From: Massilia sp. R2A-15
GTDB lineage: Bacteria > Pseudomonadota > Gammaproteobacteria > Burkholderiales > Burkholderiaceae_D
NCBI RefSeq assembly: GCF_030704305.1
Contig: NZ_CP131935.1
Span: forward strand, 1,798,001 to 1,862,000
Reading direction: 5' to 3'
DNA length: 64,000 nt
Of the stretch, positions 50,990-59,743 are shown piece by piece. Position 1 is the first letter of the stretch; every line of letters begins with the position of its first letter. A program made the position numbers and the translations under genes. Below the pieces are notes generated by a model. The model saw only the letters and a program-made list of their open reading frames with translations, ran no database searches and was not told the origin of the DNA.

Positions 50990-51835
50990 TGGCATCATGG
51001 GGCGCTCATCGCGCATCGTCGGCCTCGGGATCGACCGGCGTCGTGATCCCGGTAAGTCGCCGATCTTCTTGCCATCGCAGGGACCGTTCAGTTGGTTGAA
51101 TCCGGCCCCGGCCATGTTGAGGGCGCTCTGCTGGAGCACGATTTGTCTTGCGTGGTCTACCTCGATCACGCGCTGATTGAACTGGTCGCTAATGAGGGTG
51201 TACTGCCACACGATGCGGCAAGAACGATCCACCACGATCACGCGCTCGTTGGCCTGGTCGGTAATCATCACATGCAGTCCGCGACGTCGCTGAAACTCCG
51301 ACAGCACGACGGCGTGCACCGGTGTGTTGCGCTGGTGGAAGCCCGCGCCGCTGACGCCGGCCTGCCCTTACTGACATGCGATCCTGGCCCGATGGCTGAC
51401 CAGCATCACTTGGTTGTCCGGGCAGCCGTTGACTGGATTCGAGCAGCCCGGTAGGGGCGGGGAACCCGTCGGGATGGCGGTACCGGATATCAGCGTGAAT
51501 CGCCCGACCCCTTCGGCGTCGTTGACGCCGACGACGCTGTTCGGGCCCGGCTCGTCGGAGCCCGTGCCGAACTGCCAGACCACCTGGTGGGTGGCGGGAT
51601 CGACCTCGATCACGCGATTGTTAGACTGATCGGCGATCAAGACGTGTGGCCGGTGATTGTGCGTGGCGCCGTCCGCCAACGCTTGGAATGCGGGCAATGT
51701 ACCCGCGGCGCACATCAAGGCGATGCCGAACTGGCGCAAGCGAAGGGCACGTCGCGCCCTGTTCCCGAAGCGGAATCCATGATATTCCTCCGTTCTTTCG
51801 TAGCGCGGTTCGAATTTCAGAATAGCAGCCGGCAC
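50990..51835 (-). pseudogene. degraded NHL-repeat beta-propeller gene
   Basis: Leftward translation gives an intact start region with a possible signal (FGIALMCAAGTLPAFQALA) and one blade, VLIADQSNNRVIEVDPATHQ. It then loses frame. Other frames give further blade pieces (VMITDQANERVIVVDRSCRI, LISDQFNQRVIEVDHARQIV) and the typical GAGFNQLNGP link. At least two frameshifts and lost blades separate them, so no functional propeller can form. Confidence 0.75.
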
Positions 51836-52165
51836 GGGAAATACAGCAGGCGCGAACGCGCTCCCGGATTAAATTTTCGACATGATTCCGATGCGGCACT
51901 ACAGGGATAGGATGATTGCCGCGCCAGGGGGCACAGATTAAATTCTGGCCATGAACTCAAGAAAATGGGTGCGATGCAGTACTCTTCCGTGTAGCTCGCC
52001 TCGGATGCTTCTGGTCCGCCGACAGAGCGACAGGCGCTGCTTGCGCGCTCCGATCGCTAACTGCAATGTAATGCAACTCAATTCCAGGTGTGTGATTTTG
52101 ACCGTGTCACTGATTCGATTATGTAGCAATACCCATAGTCAGGGGACGACGGGCGACGCCCGCGC
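51836..52165. other. intergenic region without a supported gene
   Basis: No gene is seen in these 330 bases. AT-rich sequence near 52060-52130 may include the promoter for the PAP2-DUF4337 pair. GGGCGACGCCCGC at 52151 is a short hairpin just before its ATG. Confidence 0.4.
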
Positions 52166-52837
52166 ATGAGCGGCTGGATGCTCATCAGCCGTATCGGTTC
52201 GTTCAATGTGATGATCCCTATCGCAACGGCGCTCGGATGCGGACTTGCTGCGAGCGGCAACTGGCATACGCTGCGGTGGTGGTGCGGTTCGATCCTCGGC
52301 CTTGTATGCCTTACGGCCGCCAGCAAGATCGCCTTCTTAGGGTGGGGCGTCGGCATCCGGTCACTGGATTTCACTGGCTTCAGCGGACACGCCGCGCTGG
52401 CCGCCGCAGTGCTGCCCGCCACTTTCGTGTCGGCGTTGCACCGCCGCTCACGTCCCCTGCGTTGGTGCGGTCTTTTGTCTGGATTGATTGTCGCGGCGTG
52501 CGTGGCAGTGGCCCGGGTCAAGCTGCACGCGCATTCGGTAGCGGAAGTCGTGGGTGCCATGCTGATTGGAGCGGCTGCGAGTGCGTTGGTGGTGCGGTCC
52601 TTGGCGGCGCCGCAGCAGCTGGAGATGCGCCGGCCCTTGGTGGTCGCCTGCCTGCTAGCGCTGGCGGCGGCATCGATGATGAGGCCCGCTCCGACCCAGC
52701 GCTGGATGATCGCATCGGCATTGTATTTGTCTGGACAGGACCGTCCGTTCATCAGGCAGGGGTGGCGCCGCGCGCCGCAGACATGGAAGCGCGCACCGCC
52801 GCTGGCCGTCGAATTTCGTGCAAATGGAGAAAAATAA
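52166..52837 (+). CDS. PAP2-family membrane phosphatase
   Basis: The 223-residue protein has five or six helices. Two PAP2 motifs are recognisable: FTGFSGHAALAAAV (motif 2, Gly-Phe-Ser-Gly-His in place of Pro-Ser-Gly-His) and ARVKLHAHSVAEVVGA (motif 3). The motif 1 region is weak (SKIAFLGWGVGIRS). The C-terminal WKRAPPLAVEF is a soluble tail. The stop overlaps the next ATG (TAATG). Activity may be altered because motif 1 is poor. Confidence 0.75.
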   Translation: MSGWMLISRIGSFNVMIPIATALGCGLAASGNWHTLRWWCGSILGLVCLTAASKIAFLGWGVGIRSLDFTGFSGHAALAAAVLPATFVSALHRRSRPLRWCGLLSGLIVAACVAVARVKLHAHSVAEVVGAMLIGAAASALVVRSLAAPQQLEMRRPLVVACLLALAAASMMRPAPTQRWMIASALYLSGQDRPFIRQGWRRAPQTWKRAPPLAVEFRANGEK

Positions 52838-53406
52838 TGGATGATGACTATGAAGTGCCGAGTCCGCACGAACACCACGTGGAGGATCTGGTCGAGAAGG
52901 AGCGGGACGGCCTGGCACAGAAAGTTTCACTAATGACGGCCGTGCTGGCCACCGTCGCCGCGCTGATCAGCTATCAGAGTGGAAGTGCGCAGAACGAGGC
53001 GATGTTCCTCAAAAATCAGAGCATTCTGAAACAGGCTGAAGCGAGCGACCAATGGTCCTATTACCAGGCGAAATCGGTAAAAGGGCATCTGGATGACGCG
53101 GTCGGCGCGCTCGCGCCCGACCAGTTAGTAAAGCAGCGATTCCTCGACGACAAGTCGAAGCAGGACAAGGAAAAGGCGGCGGTGCAGGCAGAAGCGCTCA
53201 AGCTGCAGGCGGAGTCGCGCAAATTGGGCGAAGAGTCCGAAGCGAAATTGCGTCCGCACGAAAGGCTGGCGCTGGCGCTCACGTTCTTGCAGATCGCGAT
53301 CGCGCTGGCCGCAATCACGGTACTGACTCGCCGCCGCTGGCTGTTATGGGGGGCGGTAGGAACTGCGGCGGTGGGATTGGCGATCGCTCTCGCGACGTTT
53401 TTCTGA
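52837..53406 (+). CDS. DUF4337 membrane protein
   Basis: The 189-residue protein fits DUF4337. It has an acidic N-terminus (DDDYEVPSPHEHHVEDLVEK), a first helix (VSLMTAVLATVAALISY), a coiled middle with ASDQWSYYQAKSVKGHL, and two C-terminal helices. The family has no known function. It is translationally coupled to the PAP2 gene. Confidence 0.85.
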   Translation: MDDDYEVPSPHEHHVEDLVEKERDGLAQKVSLMTAVLATVAALISYQSGSAQNEAMFLKNQSILKQAEASDQWSYYQAKSVKGHLDDAVGALAPDQLVKQRFLDDKSKQDKEKAAVQAEALKLQAESRKLGEESEAKLRPHERLALALTFLQIAIALAAITVLTRRRWLLWGAVGTAAVGLAIALATFF

Positions 53407-53499
53407 GCGCTCGCACGAACATCCACTCGATAATGAAACCGGGCCCCTTCAACGGGAAGGACGAAATTGCGATATGGCGACTGCCGGGTATTCAAGGGT

Positions 53500-53987
53500 G
53501 ATCGTTTCGCGGCGAGGCACTGACCCACACCGCGCACCGTGTGCACCAATGGTGCGCCGAACTCGCTATCGACTCTGGTGCGTAAAGGATGATCTGAACT
53601 TCGCGCGCCCGTTTGCCAGGGGACGCACGGGCGCCGTGCTCCAACGCCTCGACGCGGGAAAGCAATTCGGACAAGCTGACAGCTTCGGAGATGCAGTCGG
53701 CAGCGCCGCGTCGCGGTCCGGTGGCGCGACCGTTCGTATCGGCCAGGTCGCCGAGCACGATCACCGGTGTTTGATTGCTGTATGCGCGCAGTTGCTCGAC
53801 CAAAGCCAAGCCGTCGCTCGACCCGCCCGGCATCCGGTCCACGATGATGAAGTCCCGTTGACAGTCTGGCGCGGGTGCAGCCGGTCGGGGTTGGCGCGGC
53901 ATGCGACCGCAGAATACCCCACCTCCTCATGCCATTGCGAATATAGAGGGAAGTTTCAAATTCGTCTTCGATGACCAGGCAACGCGT
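53500..53987 (-). pseudogene. degraded OmpR-type response regulator
   Basis: Leftward translation in two frames matches the intact regulator at 59005-59700. RCLVIEDEFETSLYIRNGM matches QCLVIEDEVETSRYICKGL, FIIVDRMPGGSSDGLALVEQ matches VIIVDRMLAGSIDGLSLVET, and the end PLVHTVRGVGQCLAAKRSP matches TLIHTVRGVGYRMAADP. A frameshift separates the first two parts, the conserved TKPF lysine region reads EAVS, and most of the winged-helix domain is deleted. Confidence 0.8.
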
Positions 53988-54354
53988 GTGTGTTTCGCTG
54001 TTGAGGGGGGCGGTACGCGCATGCGGTCGTGGACCGGCCATCGAACACGGCCGCGAGCAGGCGGCTTTTTTTTCTGATGGCGGTGACGCTGCGGCTTTGC
54101 AATGGCCCGACGCCAGCGGCTAGTCCGACCAGAGTTAGTGGAGCGAGCATCGCCCTCAACGCAGTGACTCTTTAGAAAAAGAAGAAACCCCGATGTTCTG
54201 GACGAGTCATCTTGATTTGGGATACAGTTGAATAAATGCTATCGGTTGGGTCAGCGCCGACCAATGGTCCTGGCGACTGGTTGCTCAGCTGAATATCGGA
54301 TATTTTTTTTCGCGACTGTGTCTGCTGATGTAATGCAAACTCGATACCAAGACC
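53988..54354. other. intergenic region, possible further remnant
   Basis: No intact gene is seen. Leftward sequence around 54045-54065 reads KKSRLLAAVFDGRS, weakly like RRRNELLAAVCGQVRS of the DUF535 protein, and a run of T lies at 54065. If real, this would keep the same gene order as the intact DUF535-regulator pair. Confidence 0.3.
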
Positions 54355-54906
54355 ATGGAAAAAGAAGCACAGCAAGCGAATCCCGGTGTATTTCAAAGGG
54401 TCTATCTTCTGATCTTTTGCACGTTTATCGGCGCGCTTTCCATTTTTGGGCTAGTTCATTTCGGACTCGACTATGCGGCTGCGAATGCGGCTGGCAGTTG
54501 GCCGACTGTCGAGGGAATAGTGATCGAATCAGAACCTGTTCGCGGTTGCGGCAAGGGTTCGTCATATTACCCAGTCGTGAAATATTCCTACGTGATTGAT
54601 GGAACGACTTTCAGGGGTGATCGTGTGGCGTATGGCAACGGATGCGGCTCATATTCTGGTGCGCGATCAGTCACAAAGAATTTCCAACTTGGCGCAGCAG
54701 TCACAGTCCATGTGAACCCTTCGGATTCAACTGATTCTGTGTTGACCGCCCCAGGCGTTCTTCCCGACACGTGGGTGGGCGTGCTGCTCGCGATTGCGGG
54801 TGTCGCTTTTTCTTCGTGGTTTATATGGGCAACTGTGTTTCGGCCAAGCCTGCTATTTCGACCATCGCAACGCCGGGCGCCGTCTGCGCAACTCGAAACT
54901 GAATGA
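54355..54906 (+). CDS. DUF3592 membrane protein
   Basis: The 183-residue protein has an N-terminal helix (VYLLIFCTFIGALSIFGLVH), a beta-rich exported domain typical of DUF3592 (GSWPTVEGIVIESEPVRGCG, YPVVKYSYVIDGTTFRGDRV, VTVHVNPSDS), and a C-terminal helix (GVLLAIAGVAFSSWFIWATV). Function is unknown. The ribosome site is weak (ACCAAGACC). Confidence 0.75.
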   Translation: MEKEAQQANPGVFQRVYLLIFCTFIGALSIFGLVHFGLDYAAANAAGSWPTVEGIVIESEPVRGCGKGSSYYPVVKYSYVIDGTTFRGDRVAYGNGCGSYSGARSVTKNFQLGAAVTVHVNPSDSTDSVLTAPGVLPDTWVGVLLAIAGVAFSSWFIWATVFRPSLLFRPSQRRAPSAQLETE

Positions 54907-55011
54907 GCCAACCTCACGCAAGCCCCTAGTGCATTGCATAGCGGCGCGGATGGGTTGGCGCGCTCGCCTTGGTTTGAACTGACGTCCTCTCGGCATCCGT
55001 GCGTCATACGA

Positions 55012-55656
55012 CTAGTAAAGCCCCATACGGACCACCCTGGTTACCTTCGAATCCGTCGTGGTGAAATTGCCGGAAGAGTCCGCGGCGTATTGGACCTCGC
55101 TGGCGATCCTGTTGTCGGTTTGCGTGCCAATGCCAAACGTCAGCGTGCCGCTCAGGGATTTGGCGCCGTCCGCGGCAACGGCGGGCAAGGTCAACACGAT
55201 GCCATTGTTGTCCGTCGCGAAGACGAATACGGGATTGCTGACCTGGGTCGCCGCGCAGGTCGATCCGGTGCAAGCGTAGTATGTGCCGCTGATGGCGCTC
55301 GTGGCGCTGGCGTTGCCACAATCCTCATGCAGCAGACCGACGCCGAGGACGCCATTCGCGTCGAGAGCGACAACCGTGCCGATATTGGTTCCGATGCTGG
55401 TGCAATCTGCAGGAACGGGCGGGGCGCCGGCTCGCGCAAATCCTGCCAGCTGGATCGACTGCGCCGGGGCCACTGCGCCGCCCTGCTTGACGTAGGCATG
55501 GACTATGCCACCCCAAGTGTAGCCGCTGATGAACTGGGCACATTCCATCGTGGAAGCACCCGGGGACGGAGCCAGCTCTGGCAGGCCGAGCGCGGCTTGA
55601 CCGGCGCGACAAGACGCAAGTCGTGTCGGCACTCTTACATAGTTTTTCGCCCGCAA
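55012..55656 (-). pseudogene. DUF3443 fragment lacking both ends
   Basis: The frame matches the middle of DUF3443 proteins: ECAQFISGYTWGGIVHAYVK, NGVLGVGLLHEDCG, SGTYYACTGSTC and FATDNNGIVLTLPAVAADG with SGTLTFGIGTQTDNRI. Family members are about 400 residues and start with a lipoprotein signal; here the first 150 or so residues and the C-terminal third are absent. The frame ends early after ten unrelated residues. It is therefore listed as a remnant. Confidence 0.75.
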
Positions 55657-55803
55657 GCGTAGCGCGCCGCAACTGCGGGCATGGCGCCCGCTGAGTCAGC
55701 CCATTGCGCTCTTCCTTGCCGAAAAGCGAGTCACTCCAGCGCCTTACGGCGCAGCGACGTCACGCCGACAGGTCGTCGACGATGCTCCGGCGCGATGCGA
55801 AGG

Positions 55804-56055
55804 CTATTTCCTCGCTGGCGCTGGCGCGGCGACCGGCGCCGCCGCAGGCTGCTGTGCTGCTTGCTCCTTCGCTTTCTTCTTGCTCATGTGACTGCCGATG
55901 GCGCACCCAGCAGCGGCGCCTACCAGGCCGTGTTTGCCTGCCACGTGGCCGGCGACACCGCCGACCAGCGCACCCTTACCGCAGCCTGCGTTGGCCATTC
56001 CTGCGGAAGCGAAAAGGGCGAGTAACAAAGACGCGGAGAGAAATTTCAATTTCAT
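55804..56055 (-). CDS. exported glycine-zipper protein
   Basis: The 83-residue precursor has a signal peptide (about 1-22, SAGMANA-GCG). A Gly/Ala-rich hydrophobic segment follows (GALVGGVAGHVAGKHGLVGA), of the glycine-zipper kind that packs in membranes. The tail is Lys and then Pro/Ala-rich. GAGGT precedes the ATG at 56055. It is similar in style to small envelope proteins next to stress genes. Confidence 0.7.
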   Translation of the reverse strand: MKLKFLSASLLLALFASAGMANAGCGKGALVGGVAGHVAGKHGLVGAAAGCAIGSHMSKKKAKEQAAQQPAAAPVAAPAPARK

Positions 56056-56336
56056 GATGGACCTCGATAAATGTGGTGGGACGCGTAGCGCCATATCGGC
56101 ACTATGGCGCGGGTGCCGGCCGGCGTCTGTTAGTTCGCTATCAGAAGACGACTACGGACATGGCGTTATTGTCAACGCCATCAATCCGACATCGAAGACC
56201 GGGGCAACAAGATAAATTTCCGTGTTGCAATTTCTTACGATTGATACAGGTTCGAAGTCGTCGCGGCGCGCTGCAGCAGCGTTGATAGCTTGTCACACCG
56301 ATCAATCCGATCAACTCAACAGTCTGGAGACCCAAG

Positions 56337-56684
56337 ATGAAAAATTCGAACCGCGTCAATAAAGCACTCGTCCTGTCCACCCTGGTCGCCGTCATGGCGA
56401 GCGTGGCAGGAAGCGCTTTCGCTGCCGAGACCAAATGGGAAAAGCATCACCCGCGCCGCGACCAGGTGAACGACCGCCTGGCGAATCAGAACAAGCGCAT
56501 TCGCGCCGAAGTGAAGGAGGGCGACTTGACCAAGGCGCAGGCCGCCGGTCTGCGCAGGAAGGACCGTCAGATTCGCCAGGAAGAGCGCGCGATGGCCAGC
56601 CAAAACGGTGGCCACATCACCAAGCTCGAACAAAAGACGCTGAACCAGCAGGAAAACGCGGTCAGCAAGGAGATCGGCAAATAA
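56337..56684 (+). CDS. exported small helical protein
   Basis: The 115-residue precursor has a signal peptide (about 1-29, GSAFA-AET). The mature part is charged and helical with a repeated Gln/Arg pattern (HHPRRDQVNDRLANQNKRIR, KAQAAGLRRKDRQIRQEERA, KLEQKTLNQQENAVS). Similar short periplasmic proteins are frequent in Oxalobacteraceae, without known function. The ATG at 56337 follows a weak CAAG site. Confidence 0.7.
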   Translation: MKNSNRVNKALVLSTLVAVMASVAGSAFAAETKWEKHHPRRDQVNDRLANQNKRIRAEVKEGDLTKAQAAGLRRKDRQIRQEERAMASQNGGHITKLEQKTLNQQENAVSKEIGK

Positions 56685-56702
56685 GCCATTCTGAATGCGT
56701 GA

Positions 56703-56727
56703 CACGGCCCGCCCGTCGCGGGCCGTG
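56703..56727 (+). terminator. hairpin terminator after the small exported protein
   Basis: CACGGCCCGC (56703-56712) and GCGGGCCGTG (56718-56727) form a perfect 10-bp stem with a 5-base loop, 19 bases after the stop. The T-run is missing, but the stem is strong. Confidence 0.65.
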
Positions 56728-56860
56728 CCCAACCAGGCGGCGATGCTCGTCGGGCCACCAGGCGTATCGAATTGGTCCGAACGCTGATTTGCGCGGCGCA
56801 GCCGAGGTTGGTCCGGCACGCCAGCGGCCGCGCGGTTTCGAGCTGTGCCTGCCAATGGGC

Positions 56861-57544
56861 CTACATCGGCGCGGCGACTTGGGGAGAATGCGTATCTTTC
56901 AATACAGTCTGCCCTTTGACCAGCCAGGCGATCGCAAAGGCGCCCACCGCGCCCGACTCGGGCCAGAAAATGGATGCGCCGCGCGCCACCAAGGCAATCC
57001 AGCCGATCGCCGCAAACGCCAGCAGCATGACGAGGCCGCACAGCTTGTAAATCCGGTTACGCATGAGCTTGTTGCGCCCCGGATGCACAGGCGTGTTGGC
57101 GGCGAATCGGAAATAGACCAGGTAAAACGAGAGCGCGAAGAAGGTGGCCACAAATATAAAATGGTACCCGAGCACGCCGTGAATGGAATAGCAGTCGGCG
57201 CTGGTGAGATGGGGGTGCTGGGCGATGAGTTCTGCCGCATAGGAGGGGTTCATGGGGAACAGACCGATTCCGATTGCAGCGATTCCGGCTGCTGTAGAGG
57301 CGAGGTTGTCGCGCAGTTGCGGTGTTCTGTAACATGCCAGAAGGGCGCCCACCAGTACCAGCGTGGATACGAAAATATCGCGCATGTCGGTGTAGTAATA
57401 TGCACTGATCGATTCATTGCTGGCGATGTCCTCGAACAACAAGCCGCCACCGCGCACCACCAGTGGCATCAGCAAGCCAGCCCAGCCGATCATCTGCCGC
57501 AACGTCAAATAGGAAACAACATAGTCCTTCTCCAATGTATTCAT
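56861..57544 (-). CDS. DUF998-like membrane protein
   Basis: The 227-residue protein has about six helices. The N-terminal block IASNESISAYYYTDMRDIFV and GLFPMNPSYAAELIAQHPH resemble the DUF998 type of uncharacterised membrane proteins. A His in SIHGVLGYHFIFVAT lies in a helix. GGAGGGAGCAA precedes the ATG at 57544. It lies beside the two-component genes on the same strand, 82 bases downstream. Confidence 0.7.
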   Translation of the reverse strand: MNTLEKDYVVSYLTLRQMIGWAGLLMPLVVRGGGLLFEDIASNESISAYYYTDMRDIFVSTLVLVGALLACYRTPQLRDNLASTAAGIAAIGIGLFPMNPSYAAELIAQHPHLTSADCYSIHGVLGYHFIFVATFFALSFYLVYFRFAANTPVHPGRNKLMRNRIYKLCGLVMLLAFAAIGWIALVARGASIFWPESGAVGAFAIAWLVKGQTVLKDTHSPQVAAPM

Positions 57545-57626
57545 TTGCTCCCTCCTTTGGCTGAATAGTTCTGGTTCGTTGTTAATTGAGAATGTGCGAA
57601 TTTTCGGGTCGCGCCCCGGCAGAGGT

Positions 57627-59012
57627 TTATCTGGCGCGCGTCGTGGCTGCCATGGAGGTCTCGCGCGGCAGGTCAATCCGTGCGGCCAGGCCTGGATCTG
57701 CGTCGCTGAGGCTGAGCTCGCCGCCATGCGCGGTGGCAATCGCCTGGACAATCGACAGGCCCAGGCCGTTACCAGGAATGGCGCGGCTTTTGTCGAGGCG
57801 ATAGAAGCGCTCGATCACCTTGCCATGTTCGCCGGCGGGTATTCCCGGACCGTCGTCGCGCACGGTAATGGAAGCGCCGCGCGCAGTCATTGCAGTGCTG
57901 AGGCTGACAGTGGTGTTCGGGCCGGCATGCTTGATGGCGTTGTCGATCAGGCTCGCGATGGCGTTGGCGATCAGGTTGCGATCCGCGTGCACGAGGACCG
58001 GCGCGCCGGGCGCGACCGACAGGCGCACGCGCTCCGCTTCCGCGGTGGCGTCGAACAGATCGGCGATGTCGGAGGCGATCCGTTGCAGGTCGATTGATTC
58101 GTCCGCATGCACGTTCATGCCCGACTCGACTTCGGCAATTTGCAGCAGGCGCTCGAACAGGCGAATAAGCTCATCGATGTCTTCGATCGCCCCCTGCGCG
58201 GCGCCGGCCAGCACCTCGACGGACCGCTCGTGCCGCAGCGCGTCATCGAGCTTGCCGCGAATGCGGGTGAGCGGTGTGCGCAGGTCATGGGCAATTGCGT
58301 TCGACACGTTGCGAATGCCGTCCATCAATTGGCCGATCCGGTCGAGCATGGTGTTGATGTCGCGATTGAGCAGCGCGAATTCGTCGGTGCCCGAGACCGG
58401 GATACGGCGCTTCAGGTCGCCATCACCAACCTCGTTTGCGGCGCGCCGGATATCGCCAATACGGCGCGCAATCTGGCGCCGGAACAGGAGGGCCCCAATC
58501 ACCGTGAACACGAGCGACAGGGCGGTGCCTTCGGCAAGCGAGCGACCAACCATATTGCGAAGCGCGCTGCGTTCGCCGAGATCGTAGCCGATCACCAGTG
58601 TGCCCCCAAGGGGCAACGATGTGACCAGCAGGCGCGCGTGCGAGGGCGCGCCGTTACGCACCACGTCGCGGCTGAAGATGCCGGCGGGGGAGCTGTCGAT
58701 TGCCGCCCATTTCGCCACATTTCCCGCCAGCGGCGAGCCGGAGGAATCGAGCAGCAAATAGATCTCGCGGTCGCTGTCGATGCCGTCGTTGAGCTGGCGC
58801 CGCACCTCCTCGGCCAGCAATTGAGGCGACGCGGCGGCCGCGCGGCCGGCGAATCGCTGCGCTTGGGTCTGAATGCCGTCATCGATGTTCTTGTCGAGCA
58901 CGCCGATGGTGCCGAAATAGAACACATTGGCGACCGCGACCATCGACATGACGCCAAGCAGCCCGTAGCTGAGCAGCAGGCGCGCTGCGATCGAGCCGCG
59001 CAGGCTAAGCAT
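57627..59012 (-). CDS. sensor histidine kinase
   Basis: The 461-residue kinase has two helices (about 11-31 and 163-180), a periplasmic sensor of about 130 residues, and a HAMP-like region. HisKA has the phospho-accepting His242 in IAHDLRTPLTRIRG. The ATPase domain has N box LIDNAIKHAG (Asn358), G1 DDGPGIP (386-392) and G2 GLGLSI. It would pair with the adjacent regulator, whose stop overlaps its start by eight bases. The sensor region has no known ligand motif. Confidence 0.92.
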   Translation of the reverse strand: MLSLRGSIAARLLLSYGLLGVMSMVAVANVFYFGTIGVLDKNIDDGIQTQAQRFAGRAAAASPQLLAEEVRRQLNDGIDSDREIYLLLDSSGSPLAGNVAKWAAIDSSPAGIFSRDVVRNGAPSHARLLVTSLPLGGTLVIGYDLGERSALRNMVGRSLAEGTALSLVFTVIGALLFRRQIARRIGDIRRAANEVGDGDLKRRIPVSGTDEFALLNRDINTMLDRIGQLMDGIRNVSNAIAHDLRTPLTRIRGKLDDALRHERSVEVLAGAAQGAIEDIDELIRLFERLLQIAEVESGMNVHADESIDLQRIASDIADLFDATAEAERVRLSVAPGAPVLVHADRNLIANAIASLIDNAIKHAGPNTTVSLSTAMTARGASITVRDDGPGIPAGEHGKVIERFYRLDKSRAIPGNGLGLSIVQAIATAHGGELSLSDADPGLAARIDLPRETSMAATTRAR

Positions 59013-59700
59013 CGGTATCGACGGGATCTGCGGCCATGCGATATCCGACGCCGCGCACGGTGTGGATCAGCGTGCGGCCGAAATCCTTGTCGATCTTGGT
59101 GCGCAAGCGGCTGATCTGGACGTCGATGACATTGGTCTGCGGATCGAAGTGATACTCCCATACGCCTTCCAGCAGCATCGTGCGGGTGACAACCTGGCCT
59201 GCATTGCGCATCAAGAACTCGAGCAGGCGGAATTCGCGCAGCTGCAATGGGATCGATTTGCCGCCGCGCGAAACGCGCATGGTGCGCACATCGAGCGTGA
59301 GATCGGCGACCTGCAGCAGGGAGCTCTGATTCGCGGCGCTGCCACGGCGCAGTTGCACCTCGATGCGGGCCAGCAGTTCAGAGAAGCCAAAAGGCTTGGT
59401 CAGGTAATCGTCGGCGCCGCTTCTGAGGCCGGCCACGCGCTCATCGGTGCTGGCCATCGCGCTGAGGATGATCACCGGGGTTCGCTTGCCCTGTGCGCGC
59501 AAGGTTTCGACAAGGCTTAATCCGTCGATCGATCCGGCCAGCATGCGGTCGACGATGATGACGTCCCAGCCATGACTGAGGGCGCGGTGCAGGCCTTCGT
59601 CGGCGTTAAGGCTTGCCATTGGCATGAACCCGGCCTCCTTGAGCCCCTTGCAGATATAACGCGACGTTTCGACTTCATCTTCGATGACCAGGCATTGCAT
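59005..59700 (-). CDS. OmpR-family response regulator
   Basis: The 231-residue regulator has a receiver domain with the acidic pair in VIEDEVE, phospho-acceptor Asp51 in VIIVDRM and Lys102 in TKPF. A winged-helix DNA-binding domain follows (IPLQLREFRLLEFLMRNAG, VIDVQISRLRTKIDKDFG, IHTVRGVGYRM). It is of the QseB/CusR subgroup by layout. The ATG at 59700 begins MQCLVIEDE; the frame upstream is open but overlaps the DUF535 gene. A decayed second copy lies at 53500-53987. Confidence 0.93.
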   Translation of the reverse strand: MQCLVIEDEVETSRYICKGLKEAGFMPMASLNADEGLHRALSHGWDVIIVDRMLAGSIDGLSLVETLRAQGKRTPVIILSAMASTDERVAGLRSGADDYLTKPFGFSELLARIEVQLRRGSAANQSSLLQVADLTLDVRTMRVSRGGKSIPLQLREFRLLEFLMRNAGQVVTRTMLLEGVWEYHFDPQTNVIDVQISRLRTKIDKDFGRTLIHTVRGVGYRMAADPVDTDA

Positions 59701-59743
59701 AAAGGTTCTCGCTTTGGGGCCGCAAGGTTGGGGACGTGGTACT

